From the NCBI GenBank assembly GCA_009912175.1, contig WNDQ01000003.1:1-47847 (forward strand): 47,847 nt of DNA, written 5' to 3'. The stretch comes from Paracidovorax wautersii (lineage in GTDB: Bacteria > Pseudomonadota > Gammaproteobacteria > Burkholderiales > Burkholderiaceae_C). The position numbers were made by a program, and so were the translations under genes. Below the pieces are notes generated by a model, which was not told where the DNA came from, searched no databases, and worked only from the letters and a program-made list of their open reading frames with translations. Numbering within the stretch: the stretch's first letter is position 1; each line of letters begins with the position of its first letter. Positions 17,018-26,338 of the stretch are shown piece after piece.

Positions 17018-18339
17018 TACCCCGGTGGCACCTGGAATCCCGGCGCGCCTTCGGCCTGGCCGAACAAGTCGGCAAACGCGATGGCGGTGTGGTCTTCCAG
17101 GTAAGGCCCCACGGCCTGCGCGCCGAGGGGCAGGCCCTCGTCGTCCAGACCCAGCGGAAAGCTCGTGGCCGGCAGGCCGGGCAGCACGGGCAGGCCGGCC
17201 CACAGGAACAGGTCCAGGAAACGCAAGTCGCGGGTGCCGTCGGCATACCGCACCGGGAAACGGCGCGCGTCCTTGGGTTCGCTGGCGTCGTGGGCAAAGG
17301 CCGTGGTCACGGCGACCGGGGTGACGACGACGTCGACCGATTCGAACAGGCGCTCCCACTGGTGGCGCAGCGCGTGGCGGTGTTCGTTGTCCTGCAGCCA
17401 GGTGCGGTGCGCGAGTGTGGGTGCGCGCAGCCCGGCCGCTTAGGCGCTGCGGTCGTCGGGCGCGAGGTCGGCCAGGCGGCGTTGCGCGGCTTCGCTGAGC
17501 GCGGGCGGCTGGGCCAGCGACGAGCCCAGCAGGCTGCGGTAGGTCCTGTTCTGGGCGACCCAATCGGGCAGCAGGCCTTCGGGCAGGTCGTGCGGGTGCA
17601 GCACCGTCGCGCCGGCCGCGCGCAGCACAGGCTCGACCCGGCGCAGCGTTTCCAGCTCGGTCAGGCTGGGCTCGGTGCCGGGCCAGCGGTCGATGAGCAG
17701 CACGCGGAAGTCGCGCAGGCGCGTGTGGCGCGCGGGCGGCAGTTGCGCGCGCCAGGCCTTGCGCGCCAGCGGATCGCGGTTGAGCAGCAAGTCCAACGCC
17801 AGCGACAGGTCGCCGGCCGTGCGTGCCAGCGGGCCGGCCACGCTCAGGTCGCGATCCGCCGCGCGCCCGGACGGCACGCCGGTGCCGCCCAGCGCCACCA
17901 GGCCCTGGCTGGGTTTGTGGCCGTAGATGCCGGTGAAGTGCGCCGGGATGCGGATCGAGCCGCCGATGTCCGAGCCCAGCTCCAGCGCCACATAGCCTGC
18001 CGCCACGGCCGCTGCCGAGCCGCCCGAGGAACCGCCAGGCGTGCGGTCGAGATTCCAGGGGTTGTTGCTGCGGCCATGCAGCACGTTGTAGCTCTGCAGG
18101 TCGGCCAGCGCCAGCGGCACGTTGCTTTTGCCGACGATGACGGCGCCGGCCTCGCGCAGCGCGGCCACGGCCAGCGCGTTGAGCGCGGGCTCGAAACGCG
18201 CGATGCGGTCCAGCGTCTGCGCCAGCAGGGCCACGGCCGTGATGCGGCCATCGGCCAGGGCTTGCGCCTGTTCACGCAGGCTGGCGTAGCTCAGGTCGGG
18301 GGTCGGGTCTTCTTGCGCGGAAATGGGGATGGCACTCAT
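17014..18339 (-). pseudogene. Amidase signature family protein, decayed
   Basis: A 442-codon frame of the amidase signature family. The Ser-cisSer part of the triad is present (TPGGSSGGSAAA and LGSDIGGSIR). Two defects are visible. First, FEPALNALAVAALREAGAVIVGKSN runs straight from the N-terminal helix to the segment after the catalytic lysine: about 70 residues containing the usual GxPxxxKD motif are missing. Second, an in-frame TAA (17440-17442) interrupts the gene, while the same frame continues with sequence typical of amidase C-termini (SVDVVVTPVAVTTAFAHD, GLPATSFPLGLDDEGLPLGAQAVG). Catalysis is therefore not expected. It follows a dipeptide-type binding protein by 8 nt, so it was once part of that operon. 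Confidence 0.85.
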
Positions 18340-18347
18340 GACAGGAC

Positions 18348-19961
18348 CTACTTCTTGGCTTCGACCCAGGTGTCGGCGAAGTCGCCGGCCGTCAGGTCAA
18401 TGCTGTTGTTGAGCTGGTGAACGCGCCGGTTGTAGACCTGCAGCGCCGAAGGAACGGTGGCAATCGGCAGCACCGGCAGGTCGCGGCCGACGGTGCGCTG
18501 GATTTCCTTGAACTGGGTGGCGCGGCGGGCCTCGTCGGTCTCGACGGCGGCCTGGCTGAACAGTTCGTCAATGCGCGGGTTGAGGTAGTGCGGCGCGTTG
18601 ATCCAAACCAGGGGGGTCTTGGCGCCCTCGCCCCAGTAAAGGCGCTGCACGCCCACGGTCGGGTCGAACAGCCGGCCCAGGCCGTTGAGGTTGAGGTCGA
18701 ACTCACGCGCCGTGTAGACACGCTTGGGGAAGGTGCCGAGATCGCCGTCGAGCACGGTCACACGGATGCCCACGCGGCTGAGCGCGGCGCGCACGTAGTC
18801 GGAAATGCGCCGCCAGTCGGCACCGGGGATCAGCGTGAGCCGCAGGTCGAAACGTGTGCCGCCCGCGCCGCGCGGATAGCCAGCCTGGTCCAGCAGGCGG
18901 TTGGCCTCGTCCACGCTGTAGGGGTAGTTGAAGGTGCTGTCGTCGTAGTAGGCCGACAGCACGCTCGGTACCGGCGAGTTGATCACCTGCGCGCGTCCGT
19001 AGAGCACCTTTTCCGTGATGAAACGCCGGTCGATGGCGCGCGCGATGGCGTGGCGCACCTCGGGCTTGGCCAGGATCGGGTTCTCGACGTTGTATTCGAG
19101 GAAGGACGCGTTGTTCAGGAAGGCGTCGTAGGTGTCGTCGATGCGCAGCGCCGGGTTCTTGGCCAGACGGTCCAGGTCGGCCAGGCCGACGTTCAGGCCC
19201 GCGTCGACCTCGCCCGTCTCGACGGCGGCGGCCAGCGACTGCGCGTCGGCGATGAAGCGGTAGATGACGCGGTCCAGATAAGGATGGCCGGCGCGCCAGT
19301 AGTCGGGGTTCTTGCGCAGCACGACGTGGCTGCCGCGCACCCACTGCTCGAACACGAAGGGGCCGGTGCCGATGGGGCGCGTGGTGTTGGGACTGGCCAG
19401 CGCATCGCCGTCGCCGTAGACGTGCGCCGGCACGATGGGCAGTTCGGCCGAGCTGAAGGACTTGATCAGGTAGGGCGCGGGCTTCTTGAGCACGATGACG
19501 GCGGTGAGCGCGTCGGGCGTGTCCACGCGCTCGACGTTGGCCAGCGTGATCTTGCCACGCGGGCCCTGCTTCTGCTGGGTCAGCACCGAGTAGCGCACGT
19601 CGGCCGAAGTGAACGGCTTGCCGTCATGGAACTTGACGCCTTCGCGCAGCTTGAAGGTGTAACGCAGACCGTCGGCGCTGACCTGCCACGACGTGGCCAG
19701 CAGCGGCTGCGGGTTGAACTTGGCGTCGTAGCGCAGCAGGCCTTCGGTGATCTTGGCGCTGATGTTGCGGGTGTCGGTCTTGGTGTCGAGCAGGGACACC
19801 AGCGAGGCTGGCTCCTGGAACACCGCGTAGGTGAGCGTGCCGCCGGCCACGGGCGCGGCGGCCGCGCTTTGCGCGTGGGCCGGCAGTGCGACGGCAAGCG
19901 TGGAGGCCAGCGCGGCGGCCAGAACGGTGCGGCGCGAGGGGAAGTCGGTGTGGAAAGTCAT
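18348..19961 (-). CDS. Dipeptide/nickel-type ABC transporter substrate-binding protein (family 5)
   Basis: A 537-residue periplasmic protein of family 5, which binds peptides, opines, glutathione or nickel. The start at 19961 gives a signal peptide with twin arginines (SRRTVLAAALASTLAVALPAHAQS); the frame itself extends further upstream. Family landmarks are ISAKITEGLLRYDAKFNPQPLLATSW, YTFKLREGVKFHDGKPFTSADVRYS and RHAIARAIDRRFITEKVLYG. No permease or ATPase lies next to it. It could use the dipeptide-type system at 27734-31617, which has its own binding protein, or one elsewhere. It lies between an FMN monooxygenase (35 nt upstream) and the decayed amidase. Confidence 0.88.
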   Translation of the reverse strand: MTFHTDFPSRRTVLAAALASTLAVALPAHAQSAAAAPVAGGTLTYAVFQEPASLVSLLDTKTDTRNISAKITEGLLRYDAKFNPQPLLATSWQVSADGLRYTFKLREGVKFHDGKPFTSADVRYSVLTQQKQGPRGKITLANVERVDTPDALTAVIVLKKPAPYLIKSFSSAELPIVPAHVYGDGDALASPNTTRPIGTGPFVFEQWVRGSHVVLRKNPDYWRAGHPYLDRVIYRFIADAQSLAAAVETGEVDAGLNVGLADLDRLAKNPALRIDDTYDAFLNNASFLEYNVENPILAKPEVRHAIARAIDRRFITEKVLYGRAQVINSPVPSVLSAYYDDSTFNYPYSVDEANRLLDQAGYPRGAGGTRFDLRLTLIPGADWRRISDYVRAALSRVGIRVTVLDGDLGTFPKRVYTAREFDLNLNGLGRLFDPTVGVQRLYWGEGAKTPLVWINAPHYLNPRIDELFSQAAVETDEARRATQFKEIQRTVGRDLPVLPIATVPSALQVYNRRVHQLNNSIDLTAGDFADTWVEAKK

Positions 19962-19996
19962 GCGGCTGGAGGGGGTTGAAAAGATAGGATCGGACG

Positions 19997-21181
19997 TCAA
20001 AAACGCAGCCCGGCCTGCTTCATGAGCGGCAGGATGCGGTCTCCGAAGAATTCGAGATCGGGCTTGAAGTCGAAGAAGCTCAGTTGCAGCCCGTCGATGC
20101 CGGCGCGCTTGAGCGCGACGAACTGCTCGACCACCTGCTCGGGCGTGCCCACCACTTCGATGTTGCCGCCGATGGCGCGGCGGCTGGGCGGGTCGATGCC
20201 GACGCGGCCGCGCCAGGCGTGGGCGTCGCTGTTGAGGGTCTGCAGGCCCTCGGGTGTCCGGAAGTCCTGGTGGGCGACGATGGCGTCGTAGTAGTCGCGC
20301 GTCTCGCGTTCGGTCTCGCGGCTGATGACCATGGGGTTGAGCAGCGTGCGCACCTCGCGCCCCACGTCGCACGCGGCCTGCTTGACGCGTGCGGCGTGCG
20401 CGGGCAGCACCTCGATGGCGCCGGCAAAGTGCGAAGCGCCCGGGCTGGTGATGAAGACGATGTCGGAATAACGCGCGGCAAAGGCTATGCCCGCGTCCGA
20501 ACCGGTCGCATTGACCAGCAGCGGCCGGCCGTAGTTGGGCTTGGGCGTGACGAAGGCGTTCTTGAGCTTCCACGACGAATCGCCCTGGTACGAGAACGGC
20601 TCGTCATCCACCCACAGGCGCTGCAGCACCTCCAGGAACTCAGCCGTCAGTTCGTAGCGGCGGTCATGCTCGATGCGGTCCCAGCCGAAGGCTTCGTGTT
20701 CGACCGCGCGGTGGCCGGTGACCACGTTGATGCCCCAGCGCCCGCCCGAGATGTGGTCCAGCGTCGCGCCCCACTTGGCCAGGTGCAGCGGATGCAGCGG
20801 CCCGTAGAGCACGTGGATGGTCGAGACCAGCACGATGCGCTCGGTGATGCCGGCCAGCGCCGCCGTGGTCTGGAAGGAGTCGAGCGCATGGCCGTCGAAC
20901 ACGCCGCCGTAGCCGCCCTTGGGCAGCCACTGCGACAGCGCAAACACCAGGTCGAACCCCAGCGACTCGGCTTTGAGCACCAGGTCGCGGTTGTAGGGCC
21001 AGCGCCAGTCCGTCGTGCGCGGCAGGGTCGAGGCGCTCCAGCCCCCGGCCTGGATCGGCAGGAACAGACCCAGCAGCACGGGCTGGCGCAGCGCCTGGGC
21101 GTAGGGACTGTCGGAGAAGTCGGCGGGCGACGGAAATCGGTCCAGCCCCACGAGGGAGCCGGCGGGTCGGGCAAGTGTCAT
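19997..21181 (-). CDS. SsuD/SfnG-like FMN-dependent monooxygenase
   Basis: A 394-residue luciferase-like monooxygenase of the alkanesulfonate/dimethylsulfone group. These are two-component enzymes that use FMNH2 to cleave C-S bonds and release sulfite or sulfinate. Seen are VLLGLFLPIQAGGWSAS, FDLVFALSQWLPKGGYGG, LDHISGGRWGINVVTGHRAVEHEAFG, ATGSDAGIAFAARYSDIVFI and VGTPEQVVEQFVALKRAGIDGLQLSF. SsuD is nearer 380 residues. The start at 21181 is chosen because the N-terminal part MTLARPAG is followed by conserved sequence; the frame extends 19 codons upstream. The gene is divergent from an aldo/keto reductase and co-directional with the binding protein at 18348. A 14 bp palindrome lies in its upstream region. 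Confidence 0.87.
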   Translation of the reverse strand: MTLARPAGSLVGLDRFPSPADFSDSPYAQALRQPVLLGLFLPIQAGGWSASTLPRTTDWRWPYNRDLVLKAESLGFDLVFALSQWLPKGGYGGVFDGHALDSFQTTAALAGITERIVLVSTIHVLYGPLHPLHLAKWGATLDHISGGRWGINVVTGHRAVEHEAFGWDRIEHDRRYELTAEFLEVLQRLWVDDEPFSYQGDSSWKLKNAFVTPKPNYGRPLLVNATGSDAGIAFAARYSDIVFITSPGASHFAGAIEVLPAHAARVKQAACDVGREVRTLLNPMVISRETERETRDYYDAIVAHQDFRTPEGLQTLNSDAHAWRGRVGIDPPSRRAIGGNIEVVGTPEQVVEQFVALKRAGIDGLQLSFFDFKPDLEFFGDRILPLMKQAGLRF

Positions 21182-21454
21182 GCGGGGTGGGCGGCAAGAG
21201 CGGCGGGCGAGAAGGCCAGGGCACGCTAACTTACCCAAGACGCGGTGGCTTGGCTGCTACGGTTGTTCATATCGATATGAGCGCGCCTGGCAGCGCACGG
21301 GCCGGCTCCGGCTGCGGATAAGGTCATGCGGAAATCACCGCTGCACCGTGCCGGGATCCGGCGTCTAATGGCGGGTTCCATGGCACGCGGCCCGCCTGCT
21401 TGCGGCCCTGCCCGCCCCGCTTTCACGACTTCGACCACCCGAAAGGACAGCCCC
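21182..21454. promoter_or_regulatory. Divergent control region with perfect palindrome
   Basis: The 273 bp between the SsuD/SfnG-like gene and the aldo/keto reductase hold a perfect 14 bp palindrome, TCATATCGATATGA (21267-21280), well placed to control both genes, and a GCGGATAAGG sequence (21313-21322) similar to the repeats near 11262. No gene was found in it. Confidence 0.5.
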
Positions 21455-22486
21455 ATGTCGACCTACCGTTACCTGGGCCGCAGCGGCCTGCAAGTCTCGC
21501 CCATCGCGCTGGGCACCATGATGTTCGGCGGCCCGACCGACGAGGCCACGGCGCAGCGCATCATTGCGCATGCCGAGGCGCACGGCATCAATTTCATCGA
21601 CACCGCCGACGTCTACCAAAAGGGCACGACCGAGCAGGTGGTGGGCCGCGCCATCCGCGCCGACCGCGACGACTGGGTGCTGGCCACCAAGTTTGGCAAC
21701 CCGCTGGGCGAAGGCCCGAACCGGCGCGGTTCCTCGCGCAAGTGGATCATCGAGGCCGTCGAGAACAGCCTGCGCCGCCTGGGCACCGACTACATCGACC
21801 TGCTGTACTTCCACCGCGCCGACTTCAACGCCCCGCTGGGCGAGGCCGTACGCGCCGTGGGCGACCTGATCCGCTCGGGCAAGGTGCGTTACTTCGGTGT
21901 TTCCAACTTCCGCGGCTGGCGCATCGCCGAGGTCGCCCACCTGGCCGACGCCGAAGGCATCGACCGCCCCATCGCCAGCCAGCCGCTCTACAACCTGGTC
22001 AACCGCTCGGCCGAGGTCGAAGAACTGCCGGCTGCTGCCGCCTACGGCCTGGGCGTGGTCTCGTACAGCCCGCTGGCGCGCGGCGTGCTGACCGCCAAGT
22101 ACCCGAGCTGCGGCGACGCCGAACCGACTCGCGCGCGGCCCGCAAGGACAAGCGCCTGCTGGAGACCGAATGGCGCATCGAATCCATCGATCGAGATCGC
22201 CGAAGAGATCCGCCGCCACATCGGCGAGCGCGGCATCAGCCCCGTCGATTTCGCGCTCGCCTGGGTCTTCAACAACAAGCTGATCACCTCGGCCATCGCC
22301 GGCCCGCGCACCTTCGAGCAGTGGGAAGGCTACGTCAAGGCGCTGGACTACCGCTTCACGGCCGAGGACGAAGCGCTGGTCAACCGGCTGGTCGCCGCCG
22401 GCCATCCGTCCACGCCCGGCTACACCGACCCCGGCCACCCGGTCGAAGGGCGGGTGCCGCACGTGGCGGCGGCTCAGGAGGAATGA
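21455..22486 (+). CDS. Aldo/keto reductase with internally scrambled segment
   Basis: A 343-residue NADPH-dependent aldo/keto reductase of the voltage-gated-potassium-channel beta / YghZ-like group. The catalytic set D49, Y54, K79 and H120 is visible (FIDTADVYQ, VLATKF, LLYFH). Residues of roughly 225-246 are out of frame. A base appears missing in the C run at 22122-22125, and four bases (ATCG) are duplicated at 22186-22193, so the frame is restored. In the shifted frame the expected SRAARKDKRLLETEWRIESI is readable. The protein may still fold, or these may be sequence errors. Downstream, the flavoenzyme at 22491 starts 5 nt later with a strong AGGAGG. Confidence 0.8.
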   Translation: MSTYRYLGRSGLQVSPIALGTMMFGGPTDEATAQRIIAHAEAHGINFIDTADVYQKGTTEQVVGRAIRADRDDWVLATKFGNPLGEGPNRRGSSRKWIIEAVENSLRRLGTDYIDLLYFHRADFNAPLGEAVRAVGDLIRSGKVRYFGVSNFRGWRIAEVAHLADAEGIDRPIASQPLYNLVNRSAEVEELPAAAAYGLGVVSYSPLARGVLTAKYPSCGDAEPTRARPARTSACWRPNGASNPSIEIAEEIRRHIGERGISPVDFALAWVFNNKLITSAIAGPRTFEQWEGYVKALDYRFTAEDEALVNRLVAAGHPSTPGYTDPGHPVEGRVPHVAAAQEE

Positions 22487-22490
22487 GGCG

Positions 22491-23708
22491 ATGACGGGCA
22501 GCACCGTCCTGCACACCCGGGGCGAGCCGGCCTCTGCGCCCCTGCCCTTCGAACACTGGCTGGCGGCCGCCGAGCGGCTGTCGGCCGAACTGGCGGCGCA
22601 CGCCGCCGAACGCGACCGCGCGGGCGGCCTGCCCCAGCAAGAGGCGCAGGCCCTGCGTGCGTCGGGCCTGCTGGCCTTCCTGGTCCCGCCCGAGCAGGGC
22701 GGCGCCGGTGGCAGCCACGCGCAGTCGCAGCTCATCGTGCGCACCGTCGCGCGCGGCGACAGCAACGCGGCCCAGATCCTGAGCTACCACTACCTGCTCT
22801 CGCACAACGCCTTCCTGCGCGCCACGCCGGCGCAGAGCGAGTCGCTCCAGCGCCGCAGCGTGGCTGGCGGCTGGCTCTGGGGCGGCGCCTCCAACCCGCG
22901 CGACCCGGCGCTGCAGCTCACCGAGGAAGGCGGCGTGCTGCGGGTGACAGGCCGCAAGAACTTCGCCTCCAATGCCGCCGTCGGCCAGCGCATCGTCTCG
23001 GTGGCCCTGTGGCAGGACACGCCGGTGCTGCTGGCCGTCCCGGGCGACGCGCCGGGCATCACGCATGGCGATGACTGGGATGCCTTCGGCCAGCGCCGCG
23101 GCGTCAGCGGCAGTGTCCGTTTCGATGCCGTTCCCCTGGCGCGCGACGACGTGCTCGGCCCCTGGCCGCCCCAGCGGCCGACGAATCCACTGCTGTCGCT
23201 GTCGGTGCCGCTGCACCAGCTCTATTTCGTCAACCTCTACCTGGGCAACGCCGAGGGCGCGCTGCGCCAGGCCAAGGCCTACCTGCTCGAATCGGCCCGC
23301 CCCTGGCAGACCTCGGGCGTCGAGCGGGCCACCGACGACCCCTATGTGCTGGAGCACTACGGCCACCTCGCGGCCAGCCTGCAGGCCACGGCCGCGCTCG
23401 CCGACGTGGCAGCCCAGGCCTGGCAGTCCGCCTGGTCGCGCGGGCAGGCACTCACGCCCCCGGAGCGGGACGATGCCGCCGCCGTCATCTACGCCGCCAA
23501 GGTCAACAGCACCCAAAGCGCGCTGCACGCCACCAGCCACATCCTGGAGCTGCTCGGCGCACGTGCCACGGCCGCGCGCCACGGCTTCGACCGCTACTGG
23601 CGCAACGTGCGCACCCACACGCTGCACGACCCCGTGGCCTACAAGGCGCGCGAGGTGGCCAACCACGCGCTGAACGGGCGCATCACCGCCGACCCGCTCT
23701 ACAGCTGA
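22491..23708 (+). CDS. Acyl-CoA-dehydrogenase-like flavin monooxygenase (DszC/SfnB type)
   Basis: A 405-residue flavoprotein of the acyl-CoA dehydrogenase fold, in the branch including DszC and SfnB. It has the helical N-terminus (QEAQALRASGLLAFLVPPEQGGAGG), the mid domain (GGWLWGGASNPRD, RVTGRKNFASNAAVGQ) and the C-terminal HGFDRYWRNVRTHTLHDPVAYKAREV that marks the monooxygenase branch. It is the second of three such enzymes in the window (others at 9781 and 41004). It shares an operon with the aldo/keto reductase and is convergent with a TauD-type gene 33 bp away. Reduced flavin must come from a reductase encoded elsewhere. Confidence 0.85.
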   Translation: MTGSTVLHTRGEPASAPLPFEHWLAAAERLSAELAAHAAERDRAGGLPQQEAQALRASGLLAFLVPPEQGGAGGSHAQSQLIVRTVARGDSNAAQILSYHYLLSHNAFLRATPAQSESLQRRSVAGGWLWGGASNPRDPALQLTEEGGVLRVTGRKNFASNAAVGQRIVSVALWQDTPVLLAVPGDAPGITHGDDWDAFGQRRGVSGSVRFDAVPLARDDVLGPWPPQRPTNPLLSLSVPLHQLYFVNLYLGNAEGALRQAKAYLLESARPWQTSGVERATDDPYVLEHYGHLAASLQATAALADVAAQAWQSAWSRGQALTPPERDDAAAVIYAAKVNSTQSALHATSHILELLGARATAARHGFDRYWRNVRTHTLHDPVAYKAREVANHALNGRITADPLYS

Positions 23709-23741
23709 AGCTGAACCCGGCCCCGCGGCGCCCCGCCCGGC

Positions 23742-24686
23742 TCAGCCGGGATGCGAGGCGTCGTAGGCCTCGAACGGCTCGCCCTCGATCGCGTCCGAGG
23801 GCCGGCCGTCCACGCCGCGCGGCACGTCGCCATGCAGCGTGATGCGGTAGAGCTGGCGGTCGAAGTCGAGCGCCTCGATGTCGCGCGGGGCCAGGTGGGC
23901 GGTGCTGCGGTTGTCCCAGAAGGCGATGCTGCCGGTCCGCCAGCGGAAACGCACGGTGTACTCCGGCCGCACGATGTGCTCGAACAGCAGCGCCAGCAGC
24001 TGCTCGCTCTCGCGCGGGTGCAGGCCTGCGATGTTCTTGAGAAACGAAGGACTGGCGAACAGCACACGCTCGCCGGTCTCGGGGTGCACACGCACCAGCG
24101 GGTGTTCGCTGACCAGCGGCCGCGCGCGGTTTTTCGCCACAAAATCCGAGGTCGCGGCCTGCCCCTCGGGCGGGCTGAAGCGGTGCACGCCGCGCAGCGT
24201 GTCGACGAAGCCGCGCAGCGTGGGCGACAGCCCCTGGTAGGCCGCGGCCAGATCGGTCCACTGCGTGTCGCCGCCATAAGGCGGGATCACCACGCCACGC
24301 AGGATGGAGGCGGCCGGCGGGTTGACGGCGGCGGTCACGTCCGTGTGCCAGCCGGTCCAGGGCCGCACCAGCACCTCGCCCGTGTGGCGCGCCTTGAAAC
24401 GGCCGCGCGCCACCGAATAGACCTCCGGATGGCCCTCGACATGGCCGAACACCGGATGTCCGACCGTGGGCCGCCCGAACAGCCGCGCGAAGGCGATGTG
24501 CTGTTCGTGGCTGAGCGGCTGGTCGCGAAAGAAGATCACCTTCCAGCGCAGCAGCGCCTGCCGGATGGCGGCCACCGTTGCAGGCGCCAGCGGCGCGCGC
24601 AGGTCGACGCCGCCGATCTCGGCGCCGATGGTGGCTGCCAGCGGTTCGACGGTGATCGGGGCGGCGTTGTCGGTGGGAATGCTCAT
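23742..24686 (-). CDS. TauD/TfdA-family alpha-ketoglutarate-dependent dioxygenase
   Basis: A 314-residue Fe(II)/2-oxoglutarate oxygenase of the TauD/AtsK type. These hydroxylate the carbon next to a sulfonate or sulfate ester, which then breaks down to release sulfite or sulfate. The iron facial triad is H114 and D116 (GWHTDVTA) and H264 (DNRSTAHLA); R281 in LYRITLHGD would hold 2-oxoglutarate. VIFFRDQPLSHEQHIAFARLFG is typical of the N-terminal half. The start at 24686 has AGGAG in front. It follows the dipeptide-type binding protein by 78 nt and is probably the last gene of the region E operon, suggesting that the imported compound carries an oxidisable sulfonate or sulfate. Confidence 0.9.
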   Translation of the reverse strand: MSIPTDNAAPITVEPLAATIGAEIGGVDLRAPLAPATVAAIRQALLRWKVIFFRDQPLSHEQHIAFARLFGRPTVGHPVFGHVEGHPEVYSVARGRFKARHTGEVLVRPWTGWHTDVTAAVNPPAASILRGVVIPPYGGDTQWTDLAAAYQGLSPTLRGFVDTLRGVHRFSPPEGQAATSDFVAKNRARPLVSEHPLVRVHPETGERVLFASPSFLKNIAGLHPRESEQLLALLFEHIVRPEYTVRFRWRTGSIAFWDNRSTAHLAPRDIEALDFDRQLYRITLHGDVPRGVDGRPSDAIEGEPFEAYDASHPG

Positions 24687-24764
24687 GATCGATGCTCCTG
24701 GGGATGACACGAGGGGCGCGACAGCCACCAGCCGCCGCGCGGGGAATGTGTGGCCGCCGCTACT

Positions 24765-26300
24765 TCACTTCCAGGCGGCGTTGCGGAAGTTCAGGCTCCA
24801 GCCGGCCACCTGCGGCGTCCATTGCAGGGCCGGGTCGCGCGCATAGTTGAGCTTGAGTTCGGCCAGCAGCACGGCCTGCCCGTCGTCGTGGGTGAGCTGG
24901 AGGATGCGGCCGAACAGCTGTTCGCGGCGCGCCAGGTCGGACACGCCTTCGACCTCGTCGATCAGGGCCTGGACCTCGGGGTTGAAGTAGTCGGACCAGG
25001 TGTCCGTCTTGGAGACCGAGCCCCCGATGACGTGGATGGGGTCGTAGATCGCGTTGCCGAACTCAGAGAAGGCCAGCGGCCCGCTCTGGTGCACGTTGTT
25101 GCGGTTGAAGGCGACGTAGTCGATCACCTTGACCTGCGCCTTGACGCCGATCTGCCCCCAATAGGCCGCCACCGCCTCGCACAGCGCGCGCGGAAAGGCG
25201 GCCGCGCACAGCACACTGGTCTGGAAGCCCTGCGGATAGCCGGCGTCGGCCAGCAGCTTCCTGGCCTTGGCGGGGTCGTAGGCGTAGGGCTTGAGCGCCG
25301 GGTTGCTGCCATAGGGATAGCTTGCCGGAATGGTCGAGGCCAGCGGCGCGGCCTGGCCCCGGAACACGCTCTTGATGATGGCGTCGCGGTCCAGCGCGTA
25401 GTTCAGCGCCAGCCGCACCTCCCGTTTGCTGAAGGGCGTGACCGGGTCGTTGGAGTAGATGCGCACGTGCAGCGGGCTGCCGCCCGGGACCGAGTCGATC
25501 GCCACGGCGGACTGGCCCTGCAGGCGTTCGGCGTCGGCGGCGGCGACGTCGGTGGCCAGATCGACCTCGCCGGCCAGCACGGCGTTGACACGGCTGCTGG
25601 GCTCGGGGATGAAGCGGTAGCGGATCTTGGCGATCTGCGGCTTGTCGCCCCAGAAGCCGTCGAATCGCTCCAGTTCGAGCGACTGGCCGATGCGGTGCGA
25701 GACGAAGCGGTACGGCCCGGTGCCGACCGGCGCCTGGGCGAAGGCCTCGGGCGTGGCCAGGCTCTGGGTGTAGGCCTTGGGAACGATGTAGAGATAGCCC
25801 GCGATCTTGTTGAGGAAGGCGCCGTCGGGGCGGGCCAGCCGGAACACCACGGTGCGCGCGTCGGGCGCGTCGACACCGGCGACGGTGTTGACGAAATAGG
25901 GGCGGCGCGTGCTCTTGGTCTCGGGGGCCAGCACGCGCTCGAGCGAATACTTCACGTCCTGCGACGTGAGGGTCGAGCCGTCGTGGAACTTCACGCCCTG
26001 GCGCAGCGTGAAGGTGTGCGCCAGCCCGTCGGCGCTGACCTTGTGGACCGTTGCCAGGCTCGGCTCGATCCGGCCCCGGGCGTCGAAACCGTAGAGCGTG
26101 TCGAAGAGGTTCCAGGCGTACTTGGCCGAGTCGACGCTGGGCGCGGCCTGGGGATCGAGGTTGCCGGGTTCGGCCGACAGCGCCACGACCAGGGTGTCGC
26201 GGTCGACGGCGGGTTTGCCGCCGGCGGCATGGGCCGCCGCGGCAAACGCGACAGCGGCCAGGCACAACGCCAGGCGGGGGACAAAACGAAGGGAATGCAT
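24765..26300 (-). CDS. Dipeptide/nickel-type ABC transporter substrate-binding protein (family 5)
   Basis: A 511-residue periplasmic protein of family 5, with a signal peptide (FVPRLALCLAAVAFAAAAHAAG) from the ATG at 26300. Landmarks are LVVALSAEPGNLDPQ, HTFTLRQGVKFHDGSTLTSQDVKYSLERVL and VRLALNYALDRDAIIKSVFRG. It is the binding component for the permeases and ATPases at 27734-31617, from which an FMN monooxygenase gene separates it. A GGAG sequence lies about 8 nt upstream of the ATG. The monooxygenase frame upstream is in the same frame with no stop, so as written it could also be read as one fused protein; the signal peptide argues for separate translation. Confidence 0.88.
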   Translation of the reverse strand: MHSLRFVPRLALCLAAVAFAAAAHAAGGKPAVDRDTLVVALSAEPGNLDPQAAPSVDSAKYAWNLFDTLYGFDARGRIEPSLATVHKVSADGLAHTFTLRQGVKFHDGSTLTSQDVKYSLERVLAPETKSTRRPYFVNTVAGVDAPDARTVVFRLARPDGAFLNKIAGYLYIVPKAYTQSLATPEAFAQAPVGTGPYRFVSHRIGQSLELERFDGFWGDKPQIAKIRYRFIPEPSSRVNAVLAGEVDLATDVAAADAERLQGQSAVAIDSVPGGSPLHVRIYSNDPVTPFSKREVRLALNYALDRDAIIKSVFRGQAAPLASTIPASYPYGSNPALKPYAYDPAKARKLLADAGYPQGFQTSVLCAAAFPRALCEAVAAYWGQIGVKAQVKVIDYVAFNRNNVHQSGPLAFSEFGNAIYDPIHVIGGSVSKTDTWSDYFNPEVQALIDEVEGVSDLARREQLFGRILQLTHDDGQAVLLAELKLNYARDPALQWTPQVAGWSLNFRNAAWK

Positions 26301-26338
26301 GGAAAGACTCCGGGCAATGACAGGAAATGACAGGGAAA

